From Pegea sp. RAD2-039 (taxonomy: Eukaryota; Chordata; Thaliacea; Salpida; Salpidae): 64,000 bases of DNA. The stretch lies in NCBI GenBank assembly GCA_034620365.1, contig JAQGEQ010000002.1, positions 1-64,000 of the forward strand. Reading direction: 5' to 3'. The notes under the pieces are model-generated. The model did not search any database. It was not told the origin of the DNA and saw only the letters and a list, made by a program, of their open reading frames with translations. The position numbers were made by a program, and so were the translations under genes. Of this stretch, positions 12,413 through 24,654 are shown in pieces (positions within the stretch are counted from its first letter, which is position 1; each line of letters begins with the position of its first letter).

Positions 12413-12532
12413 ATGTTTGAATTAAATTATCAAAATATATTCTACATTGAGTTTGTTTTCCATAATAATGGAAGAAATAAATGTTTTCAAAATTTGGATA
12501 TTCAAAGTTATAAGTTGGTTTCTTTCACATAA
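12413..12532 (+). other. Short conserved ORF repeat (three copies)
   Basis: A 39-codon frame, MFELNYQNIFYIEFVFHNN followed by RNKCFQNL, recurs at 31828-31956 and 38136 onward. Differences among copies include several amino-acid changes but keep the frame open. It sits in front of the tandem repeat at 12871-13836, as does the 31.8-kb copy in front of 32.3 kb. Coding status is doubtful, and it may simply be a recent repeat. Confidence 0.3.
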
Positions 12533-12870
12533 TGTAACTAAAAAAACTTTGTCAAAACATTTTTGAGTTTCTGCATTTGAAAGAATATGTTTTTTAATTA
12601 GTTTTTGATCAATTTTTAAGTTAAAATAATAAAAATTTAGTAATTCACATGTTTAAGAAAACTTGTATTCGTGAAGAAATTTTCGTGGTTTTATAAAATC
12701 GTAATTTAACTTTTAATTTAACTAAAATACTTTATAAAAAAAAAGTTTTTCAATTTATTATTTACAATCCATAAAAGTTATTCATCCTGATTTTGTATCC
12801 AAATGTTATAAAGTTATCGTATCTTTTCAATAATTACATTTTGGTTTTACTTTTTCATGAAATTGGTTTA

Positions 12871-13836
12871 CAACGGAACTTTTAAGGGACATTTAAAGCA
12901 GTTTATTATCCGTAATTTCGAGAATATATTTTGCTTTTACGGAATGGGCTAGTCTTTTCTTGATTACTATTCACTTTTCAAAATTACAAAAGCAAACTTT
13001 TGAGTTTGGGCGTTTCCATTCTAGGAGAGTTTCTGTTCATTTTTCATTTTTTGTCATCGAGTTAGGATGTTAAATTTAACGCTGATAATTGCTAAATATC
13101 TAGTTTTATTGTTAAAAGTTCATATTGATCTAGCTTTATCTCTTTTTTAATTATTAAACTGAGTTTGAAGCAGCTAAATGCTAGCAAACATTTATTTAGT
13201 GAATATATTTAAGTTCAGAAGTTTTGTTAATGGTTTTTTAGATGTTTTTTCTTACATAATGTTTTTTTTTGCTAGTTTTATATCTAAGGACTTTTTTACT
13301 TTCATTAATTTTTTAAAAACAGAAATATTTCATGATCTTACAAATCCAAACATATAACGGAACTTTTAAGGGGACATTTAAAGCAGGGTATTATCTGTAG
13401 TTTCAAAAATATATTTTGATTTTACGGAATAGGCTAGTCGTTTCTTGATTATTATTTCACTTTTCAAAATTACAAAAGCAAACTTTTGAGTTTGGGCGTT
13501 CCCATTCTAACAAAAGTTTTTTATTTTTCGCTTTTTGTCATCGAGTTAGGATGTTAAATTTAACGCTGATAATTACTAAATATCTAGTTTAATTGTTATA
13601 AGTTCATATTGATCTAGCTTTATCTCTTTATAAATTATTATACTGAGTTTGTAGCAGCTAAATGCAAGCAAACATTTATTTAGTGGATATATTTAGGTTC
13701 AGAAGTTTAGTTAATGGTTTTTTAGATGTTTTTTCTTACATATTGTTTTTTTTTGCTTTCATTATATTTAAGGACTTTTTAATTTTCAAAATTTTTCAAA
13801 AACAGAAAAATTTCCTGATCTTATAAATACCAAAAT
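12871..13836 (+). repeat. Tandem pair of a 480-bp promoter-like repeat
   Basis: Two units, about 12871-13351 and 13355-13836, share CGGAACTTTTAAGG, GAGTTTGGGCGTT, TTTAACGCTGATAATT and a closing CTGATCTTATAAATACC. Other single copies lie at 32296-32775 (+), 54240-54720 (-) and 55865-56325 (+). The second unit ends in TATAAATA at 13822-13829, 136 bp before the ATG of gene B. In the first unit that box is altered to TACAAATC. The position in front of genes B and F suggests a promoter block. No ORF of note is inside. Confidence 0.75.
13822..13829 (+). promoter_or_regulatory. TATA-like box upstream of gene B
   Basis: TATAAATA lies within a conserved block that is repeated at 56316-56323 ahead of gene F and at 32767-32774. 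In both gene contexts it lies 125-136 bp from the start codon, and a splice-acceptor-like AAACAG follows 18-20 bp before the ATG. Function is inferred from position and conservation only. Confidence 0.4.
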
Positions 13837-13957
13837 AGTGTTGAAATACTGTAAAATTTGTTGTTACCTTTGGTATTTAGAAAAAACTTTCTTTTCAATT
13901 AAACTTAAGTTAAGCTTATCAATATTTTTTTTTAAACAGATTTAGTAATTGATAATA

Positions 13958-15869
13958 ATGGAACGTTATCAAGATGATACATTTGATTTGTGGTTAGAAG
14001 ACAATAATTATGATGTAGAAATTGAAACTTCTGCAGATGAATTCTTTCCTCCTGATGAAGAAGGTTGGAGTCCTTCAGTAATAGAGCAAATAAAATATCA
14101 CATTGAAAATTATTGTGATGAAAAAAACCAAAATAACGGAGATAATTGGTGGAAAGTGGATTCAAATAATGATAATAACATCTCTGATATGCCATCTGAA
14201 GAATCTGGTGCTTCTACTAGTCAAGGGGGAGATATAATCACTGTATCTTCATCTGAAACCTTTGTAAGTATCTTTATTTTGTTATTTATGTTTAGTGTCA
14301 AAATGTTAGTTGTTTCTACATATAAAAATAATAGTTTGATAGATGATTTTACTATTATTTTTACTTTTCTGATTGTAATTTTTTATTCACAATTAATCTA
14401 GATTGTATAATTTTACTGGGATTCTTATTTGCTTTAAAGCTTTTTAAGGCAGAACTAATAGAAAATCCAATTTATTTTCAGCCTAAACAACAAGAAGATG
14501 TTACTTCTTCTAGATTAGCGGTTGAAGAAGGTAATTTTCAACTTTATTTAATCTTATGATGTTATAATGTATGATTTTATTGTTTGTTTATGTTGTTCTA
14601 GTTTGGTTTTATAACTAAGTTTTTTTGATAGGTTACCACATGTAACCCATTTACATTATAGATAATATATTATTATTAAATAATAGTGATCTGTTTTGAT
14701 CAGTAATAGGACTAAAACTCTTAACATGACCAATAGAACTAGCAACCAGGGGTTTTCAATTGATCTTATTGTTACAGAATGTCCTGAAGCCATTCAAGAA
14801 CAACTTCTTTTGACTAATAAAACTAACAACCAAAATTTGGATGGAAATGTTCTTGATGATGAAGATCGAATAAAGAACGATCTTGTTGATGGTGATAAAG
14901 ATGACAATGAAGAACTGCTTGAAAATGTTCTTGATAATGAACATGAAGATTTAGAACATGCCCTAAAAGATGATAACAAAAGTTAGAAGATATTTATTTA
15001 GTAAAATACTATTAAATTATTTAAAAATTACTTTAATTGAATAATCTAAAAAGTTAACTAATCTAATTAGTCACAAAGACAATCTTATGAATAACTACAA
15101 GTAACTTTTTCCAGCTAAAAGTCCTCAGAAAGAATTAAAGAAACTGAAAAGGAATCCTCAATTACTCAAAAGAAGTAAATAAAACTTTTTCAATTATTTG
15201 CATAAAAATATCTCTTATTAATGTTTCTACAACTAGAATAATATTAATTTTGTAATAAAACAATTTTTTGCAGATGATCTTTATCACTGCGAGTTTTGTG
15301 AAGACATTTTTGCTGATAAGAAGGTTTTTGAATTTCATCTTAAAAGAAAACACCCAACTGATAAAAAGTATCCATGCAATCTCTGTGACTATTCTGCTGA
15401 TTTAAAAAGCAATCTCAAGCAACACCAATTGACTCACAGTAAAGTGAAAGATTTTGTTTGTCGCTTGTGTGGAATGAGCTTTAGCAGAAAAAATGATCTC
15501 AACCGACATAATGAGTCAGTTCACTTAAAGGAGACGTATCAATGTGAGATTTGCGAAAAATCTTTTAGTCGGAAAAGTAGCAAACAAAGACACATGCTTA
15601 CTACTCACGAGAAGCATAAAGCTTTTGTTTGTAGTGAATGTGGAAAGACATTTGGGCAATCATGTAATCTTACAAGACACAAACGCATGCACACAGGCGA
15701 GAAGTTGTTTCGTTGCAAGATTTGTTCAACATCATTTACAGATTCATGTAATTTGAAAAAACATGAAGTCATCATCCACACCAAAAAGCTCCCACACAAT
15801 TGCAGCATTTGTGAAAAAGGATTTATGTGTCCTTCTCGTTTAGAAAATCATCTAAGAACTCACGATTGA
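13958..15869 (+). CDS. Zinc-finger gene B: family-1 exon 1, acidic exon, seven C2H2 fingers
   Basis: Proposed exons are 13958-14263, 14482-14530, 14778-14981, 15115-15174 and 15274-15869. They total 1215 nt (404 aa) with every GT-AG junction in phase. Exon 1 has DEFFPPDEEGWSPSVIEQIK and a Ser/Thr-rich end. Exon 3 is strongly acidic (DNEHEDLEHALKDDNK). Exon 4 is basic and links to seven C2H2 fingers, the fifth (GQSCNLTRHKRMHTGEK) with a classic linker. This predicts a nuclear DNA-binding regulator. Exon 3 is taken to start at GTTACAG|AATGTCC because the acceptor at 14703 gives the wrong phase. No homeodomain-like insert is present, unlike gene C. Promoter-like repeats lie directly upstream. 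Confidence 0.8.
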
Positions 15870-17086
15870 TTTTATTGTTATTTTAATAAAAGTTTCATTC
15901 ACTCGATTTGTTGTGATGTCAATTTGAAGGGTTAAAAAGTTTTTAGTCGAAAGAATTGTAATTAATAAAATCAAATTATCAATCAACAAATAGTTTTAAA
16001 TAATTGAATTAATTTTAATTGGATCAATTAGTTACTTGCTAAGCTGTCTAACTTGCAAATGAAAAGCAAGAAAGGAACTAAGTCAATTCAAAATAATCAA
16101 ATTATTGATGGTGATATATTTTCTTTGTTTTATAAATGATATAAAATGTTGGAAACACTGATAGTACAGCTGATAATAAAGCTGGTCAAGTAATCTTTGA
16201 ATTAATAAAAATATTTTAACGAAAATAAACTGAAACACTAAAAAGATAAAACTTCAAACAAAAAAATCGAAAATCAAATAAAGAGTTTCAAAGAACACTT
16301 TGAAAATAATTTCAAATATAAAAACAGGTTTCAAAAATATTTTGTTAAAAATTCACAGATTCAACAGGGACCCCTCTTGCTATAATCTTGATAAAGTCCC
16401 TAGCATTCAAGATCACAAATGGGTCTCTTGTTTTGAAAGTTGTTCTAACCGTCATGGATCCCTTGATTAGATCCAATTCACCTTTAATAGTCTAAAAAAA
16501 TATTAAAAATATAAAAAATCACTCTAAAGTTTAAGAAACCAACTTTTATGAATTAAATTTAGTCAGTTGTTGAAGTTATGTATAAATAACAACAGAATCA
16601 AAAAAGTTTTTATCAAGATATATTTATTTATTTATATATCATAAAAATGACTTTAAATAGATAGATAAAAGCTTTTATTATTTATACAATTAAAAAAAAA
16701 CTTTTATAAAAATAAATAAATTTATTTATATGTTATTATAAATTGATCTTAAAACCAAATAAGTTTAATAGTTATATAAATTCATATTTATAAAGATTAT
16801 TTAAAGATAAAATACATTTATATATAGCTTTTAAACATCTAATTTGATTAAGAAATATAAATCTTTTAAAAAGTATATATAATAATTATATCATTAATAA
16901 ATTTAGAGATTACTTAAAATTTTTATAACCATTGTTTTAAATTAAAAGAATTATAAAAAACTTGTTATATAAACTCATAAATAATTTTGAATTAAAAAAT
17001 AATATACAAACTTTTTGTATAATTAAAAATAGTTTAAAAAACATTTAAAGTTACAGGGATGTATTCAAAAGATTGAAAAGTTTTTG

Positions 17087-17269
17087 ATGAAGAAGATAGT
17101 ATTCGGTAAAATTGTTCTATTTGTTCTTATATTAGTCCAAGTAAGTTTGTAGTTATAAAATAAGTTCATTATAAAATTGTTCTTCTTCAGCTTACTGGGA
17201 TCGCGGTTAGTTTGACTTTCATAACTCAAGCTGAAGCAGGAATTGCTGATGAAAATATTACAAACCCAA
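17087..17269 (+). CDS. Short secreted or membrane peptide, two exons (5' part)
   Basis: Exon 1 (17087-17140) encodes MKKIVFGKIVLFVLILVQ and meets GTAAGT. A 50-bp intron ends in TTCTTCTTCAG, and exon 2 (17191-17269) continues LTGIAVSLTFITQAEAGIAD up to a GTATGT donor. Together they form a strong signal peptide with a hydrophobic core and a likely cleavage site after AEA. Further exons were not found in the next kilobase, so the product is partial. A TTACAG acceptor stands 31 bp before the ATG. The mature protein is unknown. It lies on the opposite strand to the KRR1-like pseudogene, inside its intron. Confidence 0.45.
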
Positions 17270-17531
17270 GTATGTTGTTTCTGTTGATTTATTTGTAAAT
17301 ACTTTGAAATTTTACTAAATAACAAATTTATCTTTTTATCATTCTAATTTCAACTTTTGTTGAAACTTGGTTCGATTTAGTTGAAGTCCTCAGCCGATTT
17401 TTACGACTCCAAAGTATAGAACTGCGAGTGACTATTATTAACATAAGATTACAAATATTTGTTTTTACTTCACTGGTTATTATTAGCATAAATTACACAT
17501 CTTATTTAAAGTTATGTTTAAAAATAAAACA

Positions 17532-20515
17532 ACTACTACTTTTGCCACAAATAACTCAATTAAATATTAAAAAATATCTAATTAACAACTTACAAAGTTT
17601 TTCAAAACTTCTTCAGCAACAGACCACATTTGCTGAATATATTTTTCTCTATATTTAGGAAATCACGTTAAAAAAGAACTTTCTTCAAGAAGACGACTTT
17701 TAAAGTCTTCTTCTTTATATTTCAAATCTTTAGGAACAGTCAAAAGATCAACAATTTAATCCTCTACCTCCATAATAAATATTCAAAAATCTAAAATATT
17801 ATAAAATTATTTATATAATATAAGAACTTAAAATAGAAATTAGATTCAAAAAGAAAAGAAAATATATTAATGAATATGGATTCAAAACAAAGAAATATAA
17901 CAATAATAATAATATATATAGTAATATATAATCATAAAAGAATCCATTTAAATAAATAAAAACAAATAATAAAGACAATTTTAAATGTCAATGACTTGAA
18001 ACATTAAAAATAAAATTCAAAGAAAATCATTAATTTAAAAGTTTGAAAAAGAAAAATTTTGTTAATTCTAATTTTAAAACTAAAAAATGATATTGTAAAA
18101 AGAAACAATAAAATATTCTTCAATATTACAAAATTTAATAACAAAAAAATTTAAATAAATATTAAAATATAATTAAGGTAAATCTAATATAAGTTAAAAA
18201 TACTTTCATAATTTTTACAGATTAAAACTACTTAAATATCCTGAATTTTCAAATAAACTAGAAAAATAAAAAGCTAAGAAAAAAAACTAGTTGAAAAATT
18301 AATTAAAATAAATTTTTAAATTACAGAAAAAAATAACCATAGAAAAAACAACCAGCTATTAAAAAACCTCATAAAAAAATCAATTTATTTAACTAACAAG
18401 AATAAAAGAAATTAATTTGATTTCAATAAAATATTTTAAAGAACTTATCTCAAACAACACGAACTTGTAAGCTTTCAAAAATGTAATGAAGCACATGGAA
18501 TAATTTTAGTAGGCTAAATTGAACCAAACGACTATTTTGGCTTTTTTACTTTTTAGAGTAGAATTAGTTAACTTTAAAATAACATTTTAAATAACTATTT
18601 CAAACAAACTATCTTTCAAACCTTTATTTATTTATTTTTTTCAATAAATGCAAAGGAGGGTACCTGAATAGAGCATCTCTCGCTATCACACATTCTCATA
18701 AATAACATCTATTTACCCAAAAATATAGAAAGTAAAAGATGTAACACACGACATTTCAGTAGTCCTCAAAGCATATAACAGTGAACAATTACATAGAATG
18801 TTAATAATAAAAAAAACACAGTTTAGAAATGGCAATGTTGGCTATATTATGACGGTTCAACTTCTGCTTGAACAACGCGAGTGATTCTGACATGGCAATG
18901 TCTGATGGCAGCTGATTCCATGTATTAGTTGTACGGTATGAGAAAAAATTTGCTCTGACCAATGTACTAGGTGATATAGGCTTATTAAGATGTAATATGT
19001 GTCGTCTGAGTTGATATAACTTGAAGGAAAGACTAATAGAAAAGAAATCATCAAGCTGAATGTCAATTAAATTTTGGATAATTTAAAAAAAAAGAATTAA
19101 GTCGTATTTAGTCCGTCGGATTTCCAAAGTATAAATTGAAGAGACTGAAACGATGTTTATAACTATCGTATTTAATATTAAGTTTCCTGCATAGTAATCT
19201 CGTAAATGTTGCCTGAACAGATTCGATTTTTTTGATATCACTAACTTGATATGGCATCCATGCACTAACATTGTATTCAAGAATTGGACGTACGTAAAAT
19301 TTGAAAAGATTGATTAAAAAGCATGGGTCTTTAGAATTAAAGGTCTTTATAATGAGGAAGACAAGGTTGATTGATTTTCCAAAGATTTTGGAAACATAAT
19401 TGCGCCATTTAAAGCTAGATGATAGAGTAATGCCAAAAACACAAGTTTTTAAAATCACAAAATGTAATGATTTATATAATTATTAATATATAAATGAAAA
19501 CCAAATATTGAAAAATAAAACTAATTATAATTCCTACTGTTATATTTGATAAAACTTTAATAAAATCTCCTTAAGAGAATCCATAAAAATTTAACAAAAT
19601 AGTATTTATTTAAGTTATAAAATAATCCATTTGTTTTATCTTTAAATTTTTCTAAACATTCTAGCATGCTAAAAAATTTTATGTAGTAATTATAAAAGTT
19701 TATTTTTTAGTTAAATAAATCACATTTTATAATGTTTTGGAATGAATTTTTTAAGTCAACTTTTAAAAAAACCTACACTATTGATATACAATTATTTTAT
19801 AAAAACAAAAGTTCTTTTTAAAATGACTTTTTTAAACAATTTTATCGAAAAACAAAGTTAATATTGAAAAAGAGAGCTTAATAATATATAAATAATCATT
19901 ATCATAAGCTTATCATTGCGGACAATAAGACAAAACAAAAATATATAATAAAACTAAAATCAAAAAATTAGAAACACTTTTATTGAAAACATTGTAAGTA
20001 CACCTGAACATTTCTAGAAAAATTATAATTGTTTAGTTTCTACAAACATAATAAAAATTTAAAAGGCAAAGATTCCTTAATTTAGATTAGAGCTTATTAA
20101 AACAAATAGACATTATTGTCTACTGCAATTAAAAAATATATTGTTATTATTAATTTTACCAAAACTTTGCCTAATGAAATTATTGTGGATTTCAATCAAC
20201 ATAAAATTTCAAAATTCCAGTCAGTCAAAATAAGTAATTTGAAAATCCCCAGATGTAAACTCTTGCAAAATGTATATAAATTATACCACATTAAAAAAGA
20301 ACGGTATATAAAGATCTCATAACTAAGTGGAAAAGCTAAAATCTTACCTTGACTATTTCTTTATGAGATGTGTTAAGCTTAGATGGTGTGGAATCTCCTG
20401 ATGAGACGACTAAATTAGATTCCATCTTCAATACAACGAAACAGCAAAATAAAATGTTCATTCTAACAACGGTCGAATTTACTAGAAGCTTCATAAACTA
20501 AAAATTATGACGTCA
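17532..20515 (-). repeat. Right arm of the 3-kb inverted duplication
   Basis: This is the reverse complement of 1-2980, read from 20515 down to 17532, and carries the same truncated retrotransposon and the same KRR1-like exons. Past 17532 the sequence diverges from the left arm and continues into another KRR1-like exon at 16357-16491. That suggests this arm keeps more of the ancestral KRR1 locus than the left one. Confidence 0.9.
18633..19455 (-). mobile_element. 5'-truncated CR1/Jockey-type retrotransposon copy 2
   Basis: Reverse-complement partner of the copy at 1062-1893 within the inverted duplication. It keeps the ORF2 C-terminal region (FGKSINLVFLIIKTFNSKDP) and the 3' hairpin plus AAATAAATAAATAAA tail. 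The reading frame is closed by frameshifts at the same general places as the other two copies. Confidence 0.88.
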
Positions 20516-21954
20516 CAAACAGTGAATTACGGGAAATATTTCTTGTTGGTTACCATATAAATATTTTAGAGAGACAAAATGATTATTTTCTGTTTATGAT
20601 TAAAAACAGTATGATCAAAATAAACGGGCTCAGCTTTTTATGTAAAGCTAGTATTTAATTTACATGTAAGCTTGTTCAATATTATTGAATAATCTCTTAA
20701 TGTAAATTGAAGAATTTCATCATCATAAAGATTTATTATCAGTTTTATTACTTAAAAAATATAAATTGAAACAAGATGGTAACTCTAAATTGGAACTGGC
20801 TTTAAATTGAATTATTCTTAAGAAATATACATAATTTTAATTGAATTTTTTCTTTATACTTTCTGAGTTTTAAAGAATAATCTTTAAAAATGCTTGCTGG
20901 TAATTTTATGTTTGTAAAATAAATCCAACTGTCTGTCTTGACTATTTATACATATTTCTGTTTGTTTATATAATTGTATCAGTATTGCTTTTTGTATATT
21001 AAGATATTACTATCTTTTTTACTTTTTTAATTTTGCAACTTAACGGATTAGAGGAATAATTTAATTTGAAATAAATACTTAAAAAAGTATTTAAATCATT
21101 ATTTTATTTATAATTTACTGTTTATATATTTTTCTGGTGTTCTTTCAGTTAACTTAGATATACACATTTATACATATAAAACAAATTATGAAATATTCCT
21201 TTCTACTTTATTTTCTTAAAGTATTTTCTAAAAGTTGAATTGAGAACATTGGAATTTATAAAACTGATTGCACATATAGAATGACAGTCCTAATTATTAA
21301 GATATATTTTTAATATAAAACTATCTATTTTTCTAATTTTTTGTTTCTATTGTTAGTAATAATTTATTTGATTTTACTAATTAGTTTTACTTCATTGAAT
21401 TAGAAATTACATAACGTTAAATAAAACTTGCCTAATATACAAGTGAAAAACTACTTTTAATTATATCAATAGCATTGGCTGTTATTAGAATGCTCATTAC
21501 TGATGGACTATTTAGAAGGACTTACCTTCTTGTTTAAACTTATATTTCTTAAGTAATAAAACTGTTAATAAATCTTTATGATGATGAAATTCTTTAATTT
21601 ACATTTATATTTTATTCAATAATTTTGAACAAGCCTAATCAGTTTGAAAATCAAAATGGAAACAAAAAAATTAAACTTTTTTATAACCTATTTTCTAGAC
21701 TTGTTTATTAAAATGTTAAATAATTGTTTATTTATCTTAATGTATTTAATTGCGCGTTAGATTATTTGTATGAATGTATTTGATAAATAAATTCTATAAA
21801 GTAATTTATATCAATTTTGTTATACTGGTTTAAATGTAGTGGGTTAAGGAATTTCATTTCTTGCTATAATTTTGATAGTAATGTATTGATGATTTTCATT
21901 TTTAATTTGATGTGGAGTTGTTGAGCTTATAATTTTAAAAAATTTTTACATTTA
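20516..21954. other. AT-rich stretch with no gene recognised
   Basis: Between the right inverted arm and the second direct copy I see only AT-rich sequence with no convincing exon, repeat or RNA gene. It includes an imperfect palindromic relationship between about 20670-20750 and 21540-21640: ATTATTGAATAATC and ATCATCATAAAG on one side, CTTTATGATGATGAAATTC and TTTACATTTATATTTTATTC on the other. This may be an old inverted repeat. Confidence 0.5.
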
Positions 21955-22084
21955 TAGAGATTTTATTAAAGCTTTATCAAACATTAGAGTAGGAATTATA
22001 ATTAGTTTTATAATTCAAACATTTGATTTTCATCTATATATTAATAATTATATAAATCATTACATTTTGTGATTTTCATAAACT

Positions 22085-22910
22085 TGTGTTTTTGGCATTA
22101 CTCTATCATCTAGCTTTAAATGGCGCAATTATGTTTCCAAAATCTTTGGAAAATCAATCAACCTTGTCTTCCTCATTATAAAGACCTTTAATTCTAAAGA
22201 CCCATGCTTTTTAATCAATATTTTCAAATTGTACGTACGTCCAATTCTTGAATACAATGTTAGTGCATGGATGCCATATCAAGTTAGTGATATCAAAAAA
22301 ATCGAATCTGTTTAGGCAACATTTACGAGATTACTATGCAGGAAACTTAATATTAAATACGATAGTTATAAACATCGTTTCAGTCTCTTCAATTTATACT
22401 TTGGAAATCCGACGGACTAAATACGACTTAATTCTTTTTTTTTAAATTATCCAAAATTTAATTGACATTCAGTTTGATGATTTCTTTTCTATTAGTCATT
22501 CCTTCAAGTTATATCAACTCAGACGACACATATTACATCTTAATAAGCCTATATCACCTAGTACATTGGTCAGAGCAAATTTTTTCTCATACCGTACAAC
22601 TAATACATGGAATCAGCTGCCATCAGACATTGCCATGTCAGAATCACTCGCGTTGTTCAAGCAGAAGTTGAACCGTCATAATATAGCCAACATTGCCATT
22701 TCTAAACTGTGTTTTTTTTATTATTAACATTCTATGTAATTGTTCACTGTTATATGCTTTGAGGACTACTGAAATGTCGTGTGTTACATCTTTTACTTTC
22801 TATATTTTTGGGTAAATAGATGTTATTTATGAGAATGTGTGTTAGCGAGAGATGCTCTTTTCAGGTACCCTCCTTTGCATTTATTGAAAAAAAATAAATA
22901 AATAAAGGTT
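22085..22910 (+). mobile_element. 5'-truncated CR1/Jockey-type retrotransposon copy 3
   Basis: Direct duplicate of the copy at 1062-1893, with the same truncation point, the same 3' tail and small extra changes. One is a TAG that replaces CAG near 22313. It lies in the KRR1-like intron as in the other copies. Confidence 0.88.
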
Positions 22911-23740
22911 TGAAAGATAGTTTGTTTGAAATAGTTATTTAAAATGTTATTTTAAAGTTAACTAATTCTACTCTATAAAATAAAAAAGCCAAAATAGTCG
23001 TTTGGTTCAATTTAGCCTACTAAAATTATTCCATGTGCTTCATTACATTTTTGAAAGCTTACAAGTTCGTGTTGTTTGAGATAAGTTCTTTAAAATATTT
23101 TATTGAAATCAAATTAATTTCTTTTATTCTTGTTAGTTAAATAAATTGATTTTTTTTATGAGGTTTTTTAATAGCTGGTTGTTTTTTCTATGGTTATTTT
23201 TTTCTGTAATTTAAAAATTTATTTTAATTAATTTTTCAACTAGTTTTTCTTTTTTAGCTTTGTATTTTTCTAGTTTATTTGAAAATTCAGTATATTTAAG
23301 TAGTTTTAATCTGTAAAAATTATGAAAGTATTTTTAACTTATATTAGATTTACCTTAATTATATTTTAATATTTATTTAAATTTTTTTGTTATTAAATTT
23401 TGTAATATTGAAGAATATTTTATTGTTTCTTTTTACAATATCATTTTTTAGTTTTAAAATTAGAATTAATAAAATTTTTCTTTTTCAAACTTTTAAATTA
23501 ATGATTTTCTTTGAATTTTATTTTTAATGTTTCAAGTCATTGACATTTAAAATTGTCTTTATTATTTGTTTTTATTTATTTAAATGGTTTCTTTTATGAT
23601 TATATATTACTATATATATTATTATTATTGTTATATTTCTTTGTTTTGAATCCATATTCATTAATATATTTTCCTTTCTTTTTGAATCTAATTACTATTT
23701 TAAGTTCTTATATTATATAAATAATTTTATAATATTTTAG

Positions 23741-24519
23741 ATTTTTGAATATTTATTATGGAGGTAGAGGATTAAATTGTTGATCTTTTGACTGTTCCTA
23801 AAGATTTGAAATATAAAGAAGAAGACTTTAAAAGTCGTCTTCTTGAAGAAAGTTCTTTTTTAACGTGATTTCCTAAATATAGAGAAAAATATATTCAGCA
23901 AATGTGGTCTGTTGCTGAAGAAGTTTTGAAAAACTTTGTAAGTTGTTAATTAGATATTTTTTAATATTTAAGTGAGTTATTTGTGGCAAAAGTAGTAGTA
24001 ACAATAAATAGTGTAAAATTTTTCATCAATGTTTTTCTTTTAATTTTAGTGTGACATTAGTTTTGATGTATAAAATTTTATCTTAATCAAATAAATAAAT
24101 TTATCAATTCTATATTAAATTTTTTTGTTTAAAATTTCAGTTCGGTTGTTTGACAGGGCTTAAGGGAATAAGCTTTAAAGTACTTTTTGATTTTTTGATA
24201 ATGTGGAAATTTACATATGATCCACAACAGGAAGAAAAACGTGTTCAACGTGAACAAGAAAAGATGCGTCGACAACAAGAAGAAAAGCAGATACTTCGTC
24301 GGCATAACGAACAAAAAACGTCGTGAACAAGAAGAAAGACGTTATCAACGTTCAGAAACTTCTGCAAATGAATTCTTTCCTCCTGATGAAGTAATGTGGA
24401 GTCTTTCAGAAATAGAGCGTGTAAAGTATCACATTGAAAAATATTATGATGAAAAAAACCAAAATAATGGAAATGGTTTATGTAAAGTAGATTATGGAAG
24501 TATCTGGTGCTTCTACTAG
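23741..24519 (+). pseudogene. KRR1: KRR1-like pseudogene copy 3 with chimeric coiled-coil ORF
   Basis: The exon ending at 23937 (TTT|GTAAGT) carries the same KRR1-like segment and the same TAA and TGA stops as copy 1. The next exon opens at 24141 with the KH-like and coiled-coil segment, then the family-1 exon-1 module (NEFFPPDEVMWSLSEIERVK). A run of six A at 24313-24318, against five in copy 1, shifts the frame in the coiled coil. It is therefore more damaged than the 3-kb copy. Confidence 0.65.
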
Positions 24520-24654
24520 TCAAGTTGGAGATATAAACACTGTATCTTCAAATTTGGATAGAAATGTTGTTGATGAGGAAGACCTAATTGACGTTAATGA
24601 TTGCGATTCTGAAAATGGAAATGAAGATCACATCGAAAATGTTTGATCTGTTTG

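Larger units (their letters stand above)
16357..20461 (-). pseudogene. KRR1: KRR1-like pseudogene, copy 2 (most complete)
   Basis: Minus-strand exons: 20461 or 20425 down to 20348 (possible first exon), 17790-17594 (LLTVPKDL, LLEESSF, FPKYREKY) and 16491-16357. The last is 135 nt, flanked by TTTTTTTAG and GTGAAT. It encodes [21 protein letters not shown] and [13 protein letters not shown] in sequence, matching the N-terminal KH region of KRR1, and joins the previous exon in phase 0. The middle exon keeps the TGA shared by the other copies. The first intron contains a truncated retrotransposon (about 18633-19455). A short plus-strand secreted-protein exon pair lies inside the second intron. 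Later KRR1 exons are not seen. Confidence 0.72.

Noticed and set aside
12871..13836. CRISPR array or satellite at the tandem repeat
   Set aside because: There are only two 480-bp units with dispersed single copies, no short spacers, and the genome is animal-like.
14703..14704. Acceptor TGATCAG at 14702-14703 as the start of exon 3 in gene B
   Set aside because: It gives a one-base phase error with exon 2. The acceptor GTTACAG at 14777 fits in B, C and D. The upstream site could still be used in other transcripts.
15605..15808. Minus-strand ORF opposite the gene B fingers
   Set aside because: It is the antisense of the C2H2 exon and has no independent features. Similar shadows at 15544-15756, 26951-27163 and 14756-14979 were dropped as well.
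1..20515. The large inverted repeat as an assembly or haplotype artefact
   Set aside because: It cannot be excluded from sequence alone. However, the arms differ by scattered substitutions and flank different unique sequence, which fits real duplication better. Read depth would decide.
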